Notes: generated from the sequence alone by a model not told the origin. 64,000 bases of DNA from RPQJ01 sp963793005 (GCA_963793005.1 CAWBYP010000004.1:434001-498000); one strand, 5' to 3'; counted from the first letter of the stretch, positions 7,570-16,828 are shown. Numbers and translations are program-made.

Positions 7570-10500
7570 ATGGCCCATTTCCACAAACTGGTCTTTCTCT
7601 GCCTGCTGGCGATCGCTTGCCAGCCCGCATTCGCGCAAGGTGCCGGCACCGAGTTCAACCACGTCACGACAGGATACGAACTTACGGGTGCACACAAGCT
7701 GCAGGCCTGCGAGTCGTGCCACGTGGACGCCGTGTTCCAGGGCACGCCGCGCGCGTGCTTCGCATGTCATTCCAACGGATCGCGCATCGGCGCGACGCCA
7801 AAATCTTCGGACCACGTTCTCAGCAGCGAGCAGTGCGACGCCTGCCACACGACTTCCGCCTGGTCTCCTGCATCGAAATTCGACCACGACCAGGCTCGCG
7901 GCACCTGCTCGTCCTGCCACGACAGCGTACACGCCGCGGGCAAACCCGCCGGCCACATCGTCACCACGGCCGACTGCGGAGCCTGTCACGGCATGGCCGC
8001 ATGGAGTCCAACGCGGTTCGACCATGGAACGATCTCTTCTGACTGCGTCTCGTGCCACACGCCCGGCGGAGCCGCGACGGCAAAGAGTCCATCTCACGTC
8101 CAGACCAGCAATCGCTGCGAGGCCTGCCACAGCGTGTTCACCTGGGCGCCGCCTACCAGCGTCGACCACGCCGAGGTCATGGGCAGCTGCGCTTCCTGCC
8201 ATGACGGTACACGCGCGACCGGGCGTGGAGCACAACACATTCCGAGTGCCGACACCTGCGACACCTGCCACGCGACTGCCGCCTGGCGTCCGGCGACCTT
8301 CGACCACGCGGGTACGACCGATAGGTGCGCGACCTGCCACGACGGCGTCAAGGCAACAGGTATCGGCGCGACCCACATCGAGGCAACCACTGCCTGCGAT
8401 GCCTGCCACGCGACGGTGTCGTGGAAACCGGTAGTCCGCGTCGACCACGGCAACGTGCTCGGCAGCTGCTCGACCTGCCACGACGGGCGGATCGCGACCG
8501 GCCAGGGTGCCAGTCACATCGTGACGAGCGCGCAGTGCGACAACTGCCACGCGACAACAGCCTGGAAACCCGCGAAGTTCGATCACACGGGCTACGAGAA
8601 CAACTGCGTGAGCTGCCACGACGGCAATCGCGCGACGGGACGCAGCACGACGCACATCCGCACCAGCGAAACCTGCGAGTCCTGCCATGTCGTCGCCGCG
8701 TGGAAGCCGGCCTCGGCGGTTGATCACTCGCAGGTACTCGGGACCTGTTTCTCGTGCCATGACGGCAGGACCGCCAGCGGCAAGCATGCGAACCACATCC
8801 CGAGCGAAAACGGCTGCGACACTTGCCACGCAACCACTGCGTGGAAACCGGCGCGATTCAGCCACGATAACCTCACGACAACCTGCGTCACCTGCCACGA
8901 CGGCGTCCGCGAGACCGGCAAGAGTGCTACGCACATCAGGGCGAGCGACGGTTGCCAGGCGTGCCACGCAACGTTCAGCTGGCGCCCCGTCACGGTCGTG
9001 GATCACACGCAGGTCACCGGCAGCTGCTATTCATGCCACAACGGCACGACGGCAACCGGCAGGAACGCAACGCACCTGACCACCAGCACCGATTGCGGCG
9101 CCTGCCACTCGACCAGCACCTGGAAGCCGGCGAACCGAGTCGACCATGCGAGCGTGCTCGGCACCTGCAGCTCCTGCCATGACGGCAGGATTGCCATGGG
9201 CAAGGACGCCAACCACATCGTCACCGGCGCCGAGTGCGGCTCCTGCCACTCCACGGCCGCCTGGAAACCGGCGACTTTCAGCCACTCGGCGATCAGCGAG
9301 CCCTGCTCCACGTGCCACGACGGAGTGAGGTCGGCCGGCAAGCCCTCCAGCCACATCCCGACTAGCGGGGAATGCGGAGAGTGCCACACGACCGCCGCGT
9401 GGAAACCGGCCCGGTTCACTCACGAGGGCATCACGGGTTCCTGCCTGAGCTGCCATGACGGCGTGCGCCAGACTGGAAAGAGCAGCACACACATCCAGGC
9501 TAGCGACACCTGCGAGGCCTGCCACTCGACCACCGGCTGGCGCCCCGTCGTACGCGTCGATCATGCGCAGGTCACCGGCAGCTGCTACGCCTGCCACAAC
9601 GGCACGACCGCGACCGGAAAGCCGGCAGCGCACATCCTGTCTACGAACAACTGCGGCTCCTGCCACGCGACGCTGGCCTGGAAGCCCGCGACGACCGTGG
9701 ACCACCGCGAGGTGACCGGCAGCTGCTTCTCCTGCCACAACGGGACGATCGCCACGGGCAAGCCGAACAATCACATCGTGAGTGCGGACACCTGCGATTC
9801 GTGCCACGCGCCGGCCGCGTGGAAGCCCGCGACCTGGGACCACACCGGCATCGTGGACGGTTGCTCGAGCTGCCATGACGGTGTGAAGGCGACCGGCAAG
9901 GGCGCAACGCACATCCCGTCGAGCAACACCTGCGAGGCCTGCCACGCCCTGTCAGGCTGGAAGCCGGCGACCCGGGTCGACCACTTGCAGGTCATCGGCA
10001 GCTGCAGTTCCTGCCACGACGGCGCGAAGGCCATCGGCAAGGGGCCGAATCACATTCCGACCACCCAGGAATGTGGCAGCTGCCACGCAACCGTTGCCTG
10101 GAAGCCCGCCAACTTCAGCCACGCCGGCATCGTCTCCGGGTGCACTGCCTGCCACGACGGCGTGAAGGCCGCCGGCAAGAACGCCGGCCACATGTTCACG
10201 ACCGGCCAGTGCGAATCCTGCCACGCAACGACCGCGTGGAAGCCCGCCACGCGCGTCGATCACGCCCAGGTGCTCGGCACCTGCTCGAGCTGCCACAACG
10301 GCGCCACCGCGACCGGAAAGCCCACGAATCACATCGTGACCACTGCCGAATGCGGCAGCTGCCATGGCACGAGCGCGTGGAAGCCGGCCACTGGCTTCAA
10401 CCACAACGGCGTCACCAGCAATTGCTTCAGCTGCCACAACGGCGTGAACGCGACTGGCAAGGGCACGTCGCACATCACGACCGACACCAGCTGCGAGAGC

Positions 10501-11832
10501 TGCCACGCCACCAGCGCGTGGAAACCCGCGACTCGAGTGGACCATGCCCACGTCTCGGGAACCTGCTCGGGCTGCCACAACGGAACCGTGGCCGCGGGCA
10601 AGGGCAGCAACCACATCCCGACCACCGCTGAATGCGGCTCGTGCCACACGACGCTGGCCTGGAAGCCCGCGACATTCAGCCACTCCGGAATCACTTCCAA
10701 TTGCGCGAGTTGCCATGACGGCATCAAGGCGGCGGGCAAGAATGCCACCCACCTTTTCACGACCGCGGTGTGCGAGGCCTGCCACTCGACAGGCAGCTGG
10801 AAGCCAGCCACCCAAGTCGATCACGCACAAGTGATCGGCAACTGCTCGAGTTGCCACAATGGCACCGCGGCCTCGGGCAAGCCCGCCACCCACATCGCGA
10901 CGACCGCCGAATGCGGCAATTGCCACTCGACGAACGCATGGAAACCCGCCACGGGCTTCAACCATGACGGCGTGACCGGCAACTGCTTCAGTTGTCATGA
11001 CGGAGTGAAGGCCACCGGAAAGAACGCGAGCCACCTGCAGACGAGCAACCTGTGCGAGGGCTGTCACTCGCCGGCCGCCTGGAAGCCCGCGGTGCGCGTG
11101 GATCACACACAGGTGATCGGTAGCTGCTACTCCTGCCACAACGGCAGCAACGCCACGGGCAAGAATGCGACTCACATCAGCAGCGATACGAGCTGCGACG
11201 CATGCCATACGACCGTCGGCTGGAAGCCGGCGGTACGCGTCGATCACAACCACGTGACCGGCACCTGCAGCAGCTGCCACAACGGCGTCAAGGCGGCTGG
11301 CAAGCCAAACAATCACATTCCGACCACGCAGGAGTGCGGCGCCTGTCACTCCACGCTGGCCTGGCTGCCGGCTGCTTTCGACCACACGGGCGTGACCAGC
11401 GGCTGCAGGAACTGTCACAACGGCACCACTGCCAGCGGTACTTCCACCGGTCACATGACCTTTCCGGTCAATAACTTCGACTGCAACCAGTGCCACACGA
11501 CCAATGCCTGGTCGCCCAACACGTTCAGGCACAGAACCGGCGGCGGATATCCGGGCGACCACCGTGTCGCGTTGACCTGCCTGAACTGCCACACGACCAA
11601 CACCGACGCCGCCACCTGGCGCTCGCCCGCCTACAAGCCCGACTGCGCGGGCTGCCACTCGAATCGCTACAAGCCGGACCCGCACAAGAAGTACGGCGAC
11701 GTGAAATACACGGTCAGCGAACTCCGGAACTGCTCGGGCGCCTGCCATATCTACACCGACTCGACGCTGACGACGATCCTGACGCGTCGGTCGGGCCCGG
11801 AACACCGAATCACGGACTCGAAATTCGACTGA
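7570..11832 (+). CDS. Giant 58-haem c-type cytochrome of tandem two-haem repeats
   Basis: 1420 residues. A signal peptide (KLVFLCLLAIACQPAFA) is followed by two leading haem motifs, then 26 tandem units of 46-47 residues: CxxCH-x-T-x-AWKPA-(x)3-DH-(x)6-CxSCH-(D/N)G-xxATGK-(x)3-HI. I count 57 CxxCH motifs plus one CxxxCH (CSGACH at about residue 1388). Each unit provides two haem-binding sites and two additional invariant histidines (DH/SH/NH and HI), so all haems can be bis-histidine ligated. Only the last about 100 residues, with three or four haem motifs, depart from the repeat. Cys17 could be a lipoprotein site but AFA^Q cleavage looks better. It sits in an operon with a 21-haem cytochrome and a porin-like protein. 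A long-range electron wire or extracellular conductor is inferred. Confidence 0.93.
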   Translation: MAHFHKLVFLCLLAIACQPAFAQGAGTEFNHVTTGYELTGAHKLQACESCHVDAVFQGTPRACFACHSNGSRIGATPKSSDHVLSSEQCDACHTTSAWSPASKFDHDQARGTCSSCHDSVHAAGKPAGHIVTTADCGACHGMAAWSPTRFDHGTISSDCVSCHTPGGAATAKSPSHVQTSNRCEACHSVFTWAPPTSVDHAEVMGSCASCHDGTRATGRGAQHIPSADTCDTCHATAAWRPATFDHAGTTDRCATCHDGVKATGIGATHIEATTACDACHATVSWKPVVRVDHGNVLGSCSTCHDGRIATGQGASHIVTSAQCDNCHATTAWKPAKFDHTGYENNCVSCHDGNRATGRSTTHIRTSETCESCHVVAAWKPASAVDHSQVLGTCFSCHDGRTASGKHANHIPSENGCDTCHATTAWKPARFSHDNLTTTCVTCHDGVRETGKSATHIRASDGCQACHATFSWRPVTVVDHTQVTGSCYSCHNGTTATGRNATHLTTSTDCGACHSTSTWKPANRVDHASVLGTCSSCHDGRIAMGKDANHIVTGAECGSCHSTAAWKPATFSHSAISEPCSTCHDGVRSAGKPSSHIPTSGECGECHTTAAWKPARFTHEGITGSCLSCHDGVRQTGKSSTHIQASDTCEACHSTTGWRPVVRVDHAQVTGSCYACHNGTTATGKPAAHILSTNNCGSCHATLAWKPATTVDHREVTGSCFSCHNGTIATGKPNNHIVSADTCDSCHAPAAWKPATWDHTGIVDGCSSCHDGVKATGKGATHIPSSNTCEACHALSGWKPATRVDHLQVIGSCSSCHDGAKAIGKGPNHIPTTQECGSCHATVAWKPANFSHAGIVSGCTACHDGVKAAGKNAGHMFTTGQCESCHATTAWKPATRVDHAQVLGTCSSCHNGATATGKPTNHIVTTAECGSCHGTSAWKPATGFNHNGVTSNCFSCHNGVNATGKGTSHITTDTSCESCHATSAWKPATRVDHAHVSGTCSGCHNGTVAAGKGSNHIPTTAECGSCHTTLAWKPATFSHSGITSNCASCHDGIKAAGKNATHLFTTAVCEACHSTGSWKPATQVDHAQVIGNCSSCHNGTAASGKPATHIATTAECGNCHSTNAWKPATGFNHDGVTGNCFSCHDGVKATGKNASHLQTSNLCEGCHSPAAWKPAVRVDHTQVIGSCYSCHNGSNATGKNATHISSDTSCDACHTTVGWKPAVRVDHNHVTGTCSSCHNGVKAAGKPNNHIPTTQECGACHSTLAWLPAAFDHTGVTSGCRNCHNGTTASGTSTGHMTFPVNNFDCNQCHTTNAWSPNTFRHRTGGGYPGDHRVALTCLNCHTTNTDAATWRSPAYKPDCAGCHSNRYKPDPHKKYGDVKYTVSELRNCSGACHIYTDSTLTTILTRRSGPEHRITDSKFD
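8098..11450 (+). repeat. Tandem protein-coding repeat array, about 140 bases per unit
   Basis: Within the giant cytochrome gene the 138-141-base units are diverged in DNA sequence but strongly conserved in protein (two CxxCH, W-K-P, DH, HI). Adjacent units alternate loosely between a 'TF(S/D)H' form (46 residues) and an 'RVDH' form (47 residues), which suggests an older two-unit (four-haem) duplication step. The approximate start marks where the units become regular. Confidence 0.8.
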
Positions 11833-14216
11833 TGCGATTGGTGCCGAAAATCATTGCCGTGTCGATGCTGCTGTCGGGTCTCACCGGCCCGGCGCAGGCA
11901 CAGGTTGCCGGGCGGCTCATTGAGGACGTCAGCGTCACCGAGCAGGACGGCTACGCGACGGTCAACGTGGTGTTCGGCTGCAACGTCCAGTACGTGAGCC
12001 ACACGCCAGCGAGCGACGGCGACTCGCTGCAGGTGCGCCTGGTTCCCGGCGTCGACTGCGGATCACCTGCCGCGGGCTGGGTGGTGCCACCGGTGCTTGA
12101 CGATCGCGGCGTCATCCGCGCGGTCAATGTCGATCGCACGATGGGCAGGAACGTAGAGCTTGGAATCCGCTGGTCGAGGCTGGAACAGTTCGTGCTGGTG
12201 CCGGCGACCAACGGCCGCGGACTACGCATCCTGTTGTCGCGGCCCGATATCGATCGTTCCAGCGTCGCAGTGCGCGAAATCACGGGGCCTGTGTCGGTAT
12301 ACGCAGTCAACCTTGACGCGTCGCGCGAGCCCTATGGCGCTGCGGCCACGGAAGCGGCCGGGCAGGTCACCGGTGTCCCGGTCTACGTCTCGGAAACCGT
12401 GGTCAATGGCAACAAGTGGTACCGGCTGCGTGCGGGGCCCTTCGTCAGTGAATCGGACGCCCGCCGTGTGCTGGTCGATGCGCGCGCCAGTTATCCGAAG
12501 GCCTGGCTGGCTGTATCCGACGACGAGGTGCTGAGCGCGCCGGGGGCGCCGGGCGCGGTCGGCAGCGTGCGGACGACGCCGGGGCCAGGTAATACGACGC
12601 TTACGCAGCAGGACATCGACCGTACGATGAAACGCGCGCAGGAGATGCTGCGACGCAAGGACTACGTCGTGGCGATCCAGTTGCTGACGATGCTGACCGA
12701 ACAGCCTGAATTCCCGCAGCGCGCACAGGCCCAGGAACTGCTCGGTCTGGCCCGCGAGCGAAATGGCCAGCTGGCGCACGCGAAGGCCGAGTACGAGGCC
12801 TACCTGGATCGCTATCCGCAGGGCGAGGCGGCAGGCCGCGTTGCCAAGCGCCTGCGCGCACTTACATTCGCGGCCAGCCCAGCCAGTGCGCAGGCGCGGG
12901 CCGCTGCGGGCAGTGAATCACCCTGGAGGGTCTACGGCGGAATCTCGCAGACCTACAGGAAGGACACCAGCAGCTTCGACAACGGCACAGTTTCCACCAG
13001 CGCCACGACACAGGACGCGATCCTTAACGACGTTGCACTTTCCGCGCGCCGCAGCGGCGATCGCTATGACTTTGCCATGCGGGCGAGCGGTTCGTACGGC
13101 GTGGACCTGATGTCCGACGGACCAGGCAACCAGGGAACCGTCGCATTGCTGTACGCGGAACTGCGCGATCACGCGCTCGACTGGACGGTGCGCGGCGGAC
13201 GGCAGTCGGGCAGCCTGGGCGGCTTGATTGGCGCGTTTGACGGCGTCTACGCCGGCTACCAGGTCGTGCCGAAGGTCCGCATCAACGCGCACCTCGGCTA
13301 CCTGGTCAATTCGACCCGCCTTGCACCGACGACGGACCAGACGTTCTACGCGCTGTCAGCCGACTTCGGCACGTTCGCCGAGGCGTGGGACATGTCTCTC
13401 TATGCTCTCAACCAGGACTACGTCGGCTACAGCGACCGGCAGGCGATCGGCACGGAAGTGCGCTACTTCAGGCCCGGCCTGACATTCGTCGGCCTCGCTG
13501 ACTACGACCTGCGCTTCGGCGACCTGAATGACGTGCTGCTGCTCGCCACGGCTGCGCTGCCCGCGCGCTGGACGCTCAGCGCCAACCTGGACCATCGCAA
13601 GAGCCCTGGCCTGAGCCTGCGCAATGCATTGATAGGCCAGCCAGTGCGTACCTTCGACGAACTGTTCAGCCTGTACTCCAGCGCCCAGGTCGAGCAACTG
13701 GCCCGGGACAGGACTGCAGATTCCGACACGTACACGCTGTCGCTGTCACGGCCTTTCGGCGAGAAGTGGCAGTGGTCGATGGACGTTTCCGGCGTCAGCG
13801 TCAGTGCGACACCAGCATCAGGAGGAGTCGAGGCAACGCCGGACTCGGGCACTGACCTGATCGTCTCGACCCAGACCATGGCGTACGGACTGTTCGGGCG
13901 CGGCGACGTCTCGTCGCTCGGCCTCCAGTACCAGACCGGCGACGCGACGGACACGATGTCGCTCGGCCTCTACACGCAGCTGCCACTGGGCGAAGCGTGG
14001 CGGTTGAGCCCGAGGATCCGTGTTGACCAGCGCCAGTTCCACGGCGACGGCTCGACGCAGTGGCTCTATGCGCCGGGCCTGCGCGCCGAGATGCGCTGGC
14101 GGAAATTCTGGCTCGAGCTCGAAGGCGGCGCCGAGATCGGGCAGCGCACGCTGGGTGACTCGAGCGCCGATACGACACGCTACTACTTCAGCCTGGGGTA
14201 TCGATATGACCTCTGA
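11832..14216 (+). CDS. Outer-membrane protein: SPOR and TPR domains plus C-terminal beta-barrel
   Basis: The ATG overlaps the cytochrome stop (TGATG), indicating translational coupling. The 794-residue product has a signal peptide ending AQA, a beta-rich domain (about 25-145), a SPOR-like domain (about 152-230, e.g. YRLRAGPFVSESDARRVL), a TPR pair (about 265-345), and from about 365 to the end alternating-polarity strands typical of a large outer-membrane beta-barrel, finishing LGYRYDL. SPOR domains bind denuded peptidoglycan; the barrel could form the outer-membrane sleeve for a cytochrome, as porins do in MtrCAB or porin-cytochrome conduits. It has no sequence motif I can tie to MtrB. The conduit role is inference from operon position and architecture. 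Confidence 0.8.
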   Translation: MRLVPKIIAVSMLLSGLTGPAQAQVAGRLIEDVSVTEQDGYATVNVVFGCNVQYVSHTPASDGDSLQVRLVPGVDCGSPAAGWVVPPVLDDRGVIRAVNVDRTMGRNVELGIRWSRLEQFVLVPATNGRGLRILLSRPDIDRSSVAVREITGPVSVYAVNLDASREPYGAAATEAAGQVTGVPVYVSETVVNGNKWYRLRAGPFVSESDARRVLVDARASYPKAWLAVSDDEVLSAPGAPGAVGSVRTTPGPGNTTLTQQDIDRTMKRAQEMLRRKDYVVAIQLLTMLTEQPEFPQRAQAQELLGLARERNGQLAHAKAEYEAYLDRYPQGEAAGRVAKRLRALTFAASPASAQARAAAGSESPWRVYGGISQTYRKDTSSFDNGTVSTSATTQDAILNDVALSARRSGDRYDFAMRASGSYGVDLMSDGPGNQGTVALLYAELRDHALDWTVRGGRQSGSLGGLIGAFDGVYAGYQVVPKVRINAHLGYLVNSTRLAPTTDQTFYALSADFGTFAEAWDMSLYALNQDYVGYSDRQAIGTEVRYFRPGLTFVGLADYDLRFGDLNDVLLLATAALPARWTLSANLDHRKSPGLSLRNALIGQPVRTFDELFSLYSSAQVEQLARDRTADSDTYTLSLSRPFGEKWQWSMDVSGVSVSATPASGGVEATPDSGTDLIVSTQTMAYGLFGRGDVSSLGLQYQTGDATDTMSLGLYTQLPLGEAWRLSPRIRVDQRQFHGDGSTQWLYAPGLRAEMRWRKFWLELEGGAEIGQRTLGDSSADTTRYYFSLGYRYDL

Positions 14217-14787
14217 TCGCGACCGGTCGCTGCGCAGCCTGCGCCATCTTGTGGTCGTGGTCGTCGCCCTCGTGGCCGGCGCCTGCGCGTCGCCGCCATC
14301 CGACGGCCCGCGCCAGTACCTGGACGAGAAATCGGCCGCGACCGTTACCGTTGCACGGGAATCGCTGGTATTCGCACGTGACCGACCCGAGCTTGCCGTA
14401 CACGCGCGGGACTACCTGACCCTGGTACCCATCGACGTCAATCGCATGGGCACGCACGCGGTGTACTTCTATGGCTATGTCTGGTCGACCATCGACAAGC
14501 GCGAGGCCGGTGCGCACGACGGGATCGCAGACTTCGAGATCATCGCCGACGGCCGGCGAATTCCGCTGGTACCGGTGGGCGCGACGCCGCGCGAACTCGG
14601 CATGGTGGAATCCCCGCTCCGCGCCCCGTCATCGTCAGCGCGCCTGCTGATCGTCCGGATCGACCGCGAGACACTTGCACTTGTCGCCGACGCGAGCAAC
14701 CTCAGCGCGGCCGAAATACGCGACGGATTGAGCGAGAGCTACGTCCTATGGTCAGGCAATCCCGCGGAGCTGCTCGCCCTGCGATAG
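14206..14787 (+). CDS. Small lipoprotein, last gene of the cytochrome operon
   Basis: ATG at 14206 overlaps the preceding gene by 11 bases. The 193-residue product has a lipoprotein signal (VVVVVALVAGAC, lipidated Cys about residue 28). The mature part is a compact, beta-rich domain with no family I recognise (SLVFARDRPELAVHARDYLT; VYFYGYVWSTIDKR). Tight coupling to the barrel gene suggests an accessory or assembly subunit in the outer membrane. Downstream lies a composite REP-like repeat that may end the operon. Confidence 0.75.
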   Translation: MTSDRDRSLRSLRHLVVVVVALVAGACASPPSDGPRQYLDEKSAATVTVARESLVFARDRPELAVHARDYLTLVPIDVNRMGTHAVYFYGYVWSTIDKREAGAHDGIADFEIIADGRRIPLVPVGATPRELGMVESPLRAPSSSARLLIVRIDRETLALVADASNLSAAEIRDGLSESYVLWSGNPAELLALR

Positions 14788-14793
14788 AAAACA

Positions 14794-14806
14794 GGTGCCA
14801 GGCACC
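14794..14806. repeat. REP-like palindrome B, copy 2
   Basis: GGTGCCAGGCACC followed by GGTTTTTTTGG; it lies seven bases after the stop of the lipoprotein gene and 15 bases before palindrome A copy 2. The palindrome plus T-run could terminate the cytochrome operon. Confidence 0.7.
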
Positions 14807-14821
14807 GGTTTTTTTGGAAAC

Positions 14822-14867
14822 GGGGACATTCTCCGTTTTTCGCTGCTGCGAAAAGGAGAATGTCCCC
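14822..14867. repeat. REP-like palindrome A, copy 2
   Basis: GGGGACATTCTCCGTTTTTCGC pairs with GCGAAAAGGAGAATGTCCCC across a short loop. Located between convergent genes, five bases before the stop of the acyl-CoA dehydrogenase gene. Confidence 0.8.
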
Positions 14868-14872
14868 TGCCC

Positions 14873-16828
14873 TTACGCGGCTTCCTTTGGCACCTCGGCC
14901 CTGGGCTTGGCGGCATCCGCCGCCGGATGCTCGTAGTCATTCTTCTGCCAGTCGCGGTACGCCGGCGGAATCGGGTTGATCGCGCCCATGGCGAGCCAGT
15001 CCAGCTTGCCTTCCATCAACAGCCCGGCAACCTTGCCGTACAGTCGATTGAAATTGCCGCTCACCGCGCTGAAGTTGCCGTCGATGCGGCGACGCGCCTC
15101 GCTGCAGAACAGGTCTGCGAGTTCCAGCGGTGACTTGTCGGCGGGATTCAGCGCGACCAGGTGATTGGCGTAAGAGAGCGTCGCGCCCATCACGAACAGG
15201 TCCACGCCGATGTCGACGAAGTTGCCGAGGATGACCTGCTCCTGCTCGAGTTTCGGCCCGAACTTCGCCATGGTCCCGAACAATCTCCGTGCGAGCACCT
15301 TGGAAGTCTTCGCCGTCCATGCGAGGTGCTTGCGGTTCCTCGCGTCGAGGTGCGGCGCGTCCAGTCCACCCCCGCCAAACGGCACGTAAAGCTTCGGCAG
15401 CCAGGTCGCGTAGAAACCCGCGGCCTTCATAGCCGCTTCGCCCTTCGACACCTTCTGGCCCGGCTTCGGCTGCAGGATCGGCATCATGAGCTTGAAGTGC
15501 GTGTCCAGCGCCTCTCGCGCCATGATCAGGTGCATCACCTGCGAGGAGCCCTCGAAGATGCGGTTGATGCGCGCATCGCGCATCGCCATCTCGATCGACG
15601 TCGGCCGATCACCACGCTCATAGAGCGAAGTCGCACGCTCGTAGCCGCGTCCGCCGCGCACCTGCAGGTAATCGTCGTACATCTTCCACAGCGTCTCGGA
15701 ACACCAGTACTTGGCGGCAGCCGCCTCGAGGCGGATGTCGGCGTTCTTGTGGTCCGCGAACGCGCACGCGACCTGCACCATCGCCTTCATCGCAAAGAGC
15801 TGGGCCATGTAGCCCGAGATCATCTTGGCCACGGCCTGGTGCTTGCCGATCGGCTGGCCCCACTGCTGGCGCGTGGAGGTCCACCACTTCGCGTCTTCCA
15901 CCATCGCCATGCCGCCGCCGATTGCAGCAGCCGGAATCCCGAGGCGACCGACATTGAGTGTCGCGAGCGCGATTTTCAGGCCCTCGCCTGGCTTGCCAAC
16001 CAGGTTCTCGGCCGGGACCCTGACGTCCTTGAACGTGAGCACGCCGTTCGCAAGCCCGCGCAGGCCCATGAACCGCGAACGCCGCACGCGCTCCACACCT
16101 GGCCAGGCGGTCTCGACCACGAAGCAGGAAATCTGCGGCAGCGACTTGCCGTTGGGCAGCACCTTGTCGGGCGTCCGCGCGAGGACCGCAATCAGTGTCG
16201 TCTTCGGATCAGTGACGTTGGTGCACCACAGCTTGTCACCGTTCAGCGTGTAGTACTTGCCATCGGCCGATGGGGTGGCCGTGGTGGTCATGCGCGCCGG
16301 GTCGGAACCCACGCCGGGCTCCGTGAGCGCAAATGCGGAGATCTCGCCTTTTGCCAGCCGAGGCAGGTACTTGCGCTTCTGCTCCTCGGTACCGAATTCC
16401 TTGAGCGGTTGCGGCACGCCGATGCTCTGGTGCGCCGACACGTACGCGACCGTGGTTGCGCAGTAGCCACCCAGGAAGCCGAGCACACGCCCATAGTTGG
16501 TGACGGAGAAACCAAGGCCGCCGTACTCCTTCGGGATCTTCATGCCGAAGAGGCCAGCCGCCGCGAGCGCATCCAGCGCTTCGGGCGGGTACTCGCCTTC
16601 CTCGTCGATCTTCCAGGGATCTATTGCCTTCTCTACGACCGGGCGGATCTTCTCGATGTAGTCGTCGCCGATCTTCTTGTCCTCAGGCGACTGCGCCGGG
16701 AACGGGTGCAGCAGGTCCCAGCGGAAGTTTCCCTTGAACACCTCCGCGGTGAAGCTGACGTTTTCCCACTCGGTCTGCCGGGCGTCCTCGGCCATCTGCA
16801 TCGAGACGTCTTTCGCCTTAGTGTCCAT
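14873..16828 (-). CDS. Acyl-CoA dehydrogenase family protein (large, about 650 residues)
   Basis: ATG at 16828 is preceded by GAGG at good spacing. The 651-residue protein carries the acyl-CoA dehydrogenase fold: N-terminal helical domain, the FAD-binding signature FALTEPGVGSDPARM and the C-terminal QWGQPIGKHQAVAKMI and VRGGRGYE regions. It is longer than the about 380-residue medium-chain enzymes, with an extra C-terminal helical domain as in FadE5-like enzymes. It catalyses the FAD-dependent first step of beta-oxidation, passing electrons to ETF; it fits with fadBA 10 kb away. Substrate chain length cannot be read from sequence. It is alone, with phased A-tracts about 170 bases upstream. 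Confidence 0.88.
   Translation of the reverse strand: MDTKAKDVSMQMAEDARQTEWENVSFTAEVFKGNFRWDLLHPFPAQSPEDKKIGDDYIEKIRPVVEKAIDPWKIDEEGEYPPEALDALAAAGLFGMKIPKEYGGLGFSVTNYGRVLGFLGGYCATTVAYVSAHQSIGVPQPLKEFGTEEQKRKYLPRLAKGEISAFALTEPGVGSDPARMTTTATPSADGKYYTLNGDKLWCTNVTDPKTTLIAVLARTPDKVLPNGKSLPQISCFVVETAWPGVERVRRSRFMGLRGLANGVLTFKDVRVPAENLVGKPGEGLKIALATLNVGRLGIPAAAIGGGMAMVEDAKWWTSTRQQWGQPIGKHQAVAKMISGYMAQLFAMKAMVQVACAFADHKNADIRLEAAAAKYWCSETLWKMYDDYLQVRGGRGYERATSLYERGDRPTSIEMAMRDARINRIFEGSSQVMHLIMAREALDTHFKLMMPILQPKPGQKVSKGEAAMKAAGFYATWLPKLYVPFGGGGLDAPHLDARNRKHLAWTAKTSKVLARRLFGTMAKFGPKLEQEQVILGNFVDIGVDLFVMGATLSYANHLVALNPADKSPLELADLFCSEARRRIDGNFSAVSGNFNRLYGKVAGLLMEGKLDWLAMGAINPIPPAYRDWQKNDYEHPAADAAKPRAEVPKEAA

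Noticed and set aside
8098..11450. Regular about 140-base repeats resembling a repeat array or CRISPR-like structure
   Set aside because: The repeats are in frame, diverged in DNA, conserved only in protein, and have no distinct spacers; they encode the haem units.
7537..11805. Long minus-strand open frames (489 and 617 residues) opposite the cytochrome genes
   Set aside because: They mirror the repeated CxxCH coding pattern, lack ribosome-binding sites or domains and have low-complexity Val/Ala/Gly/Arg translation; antisense artefacts of GC-rich repeats.
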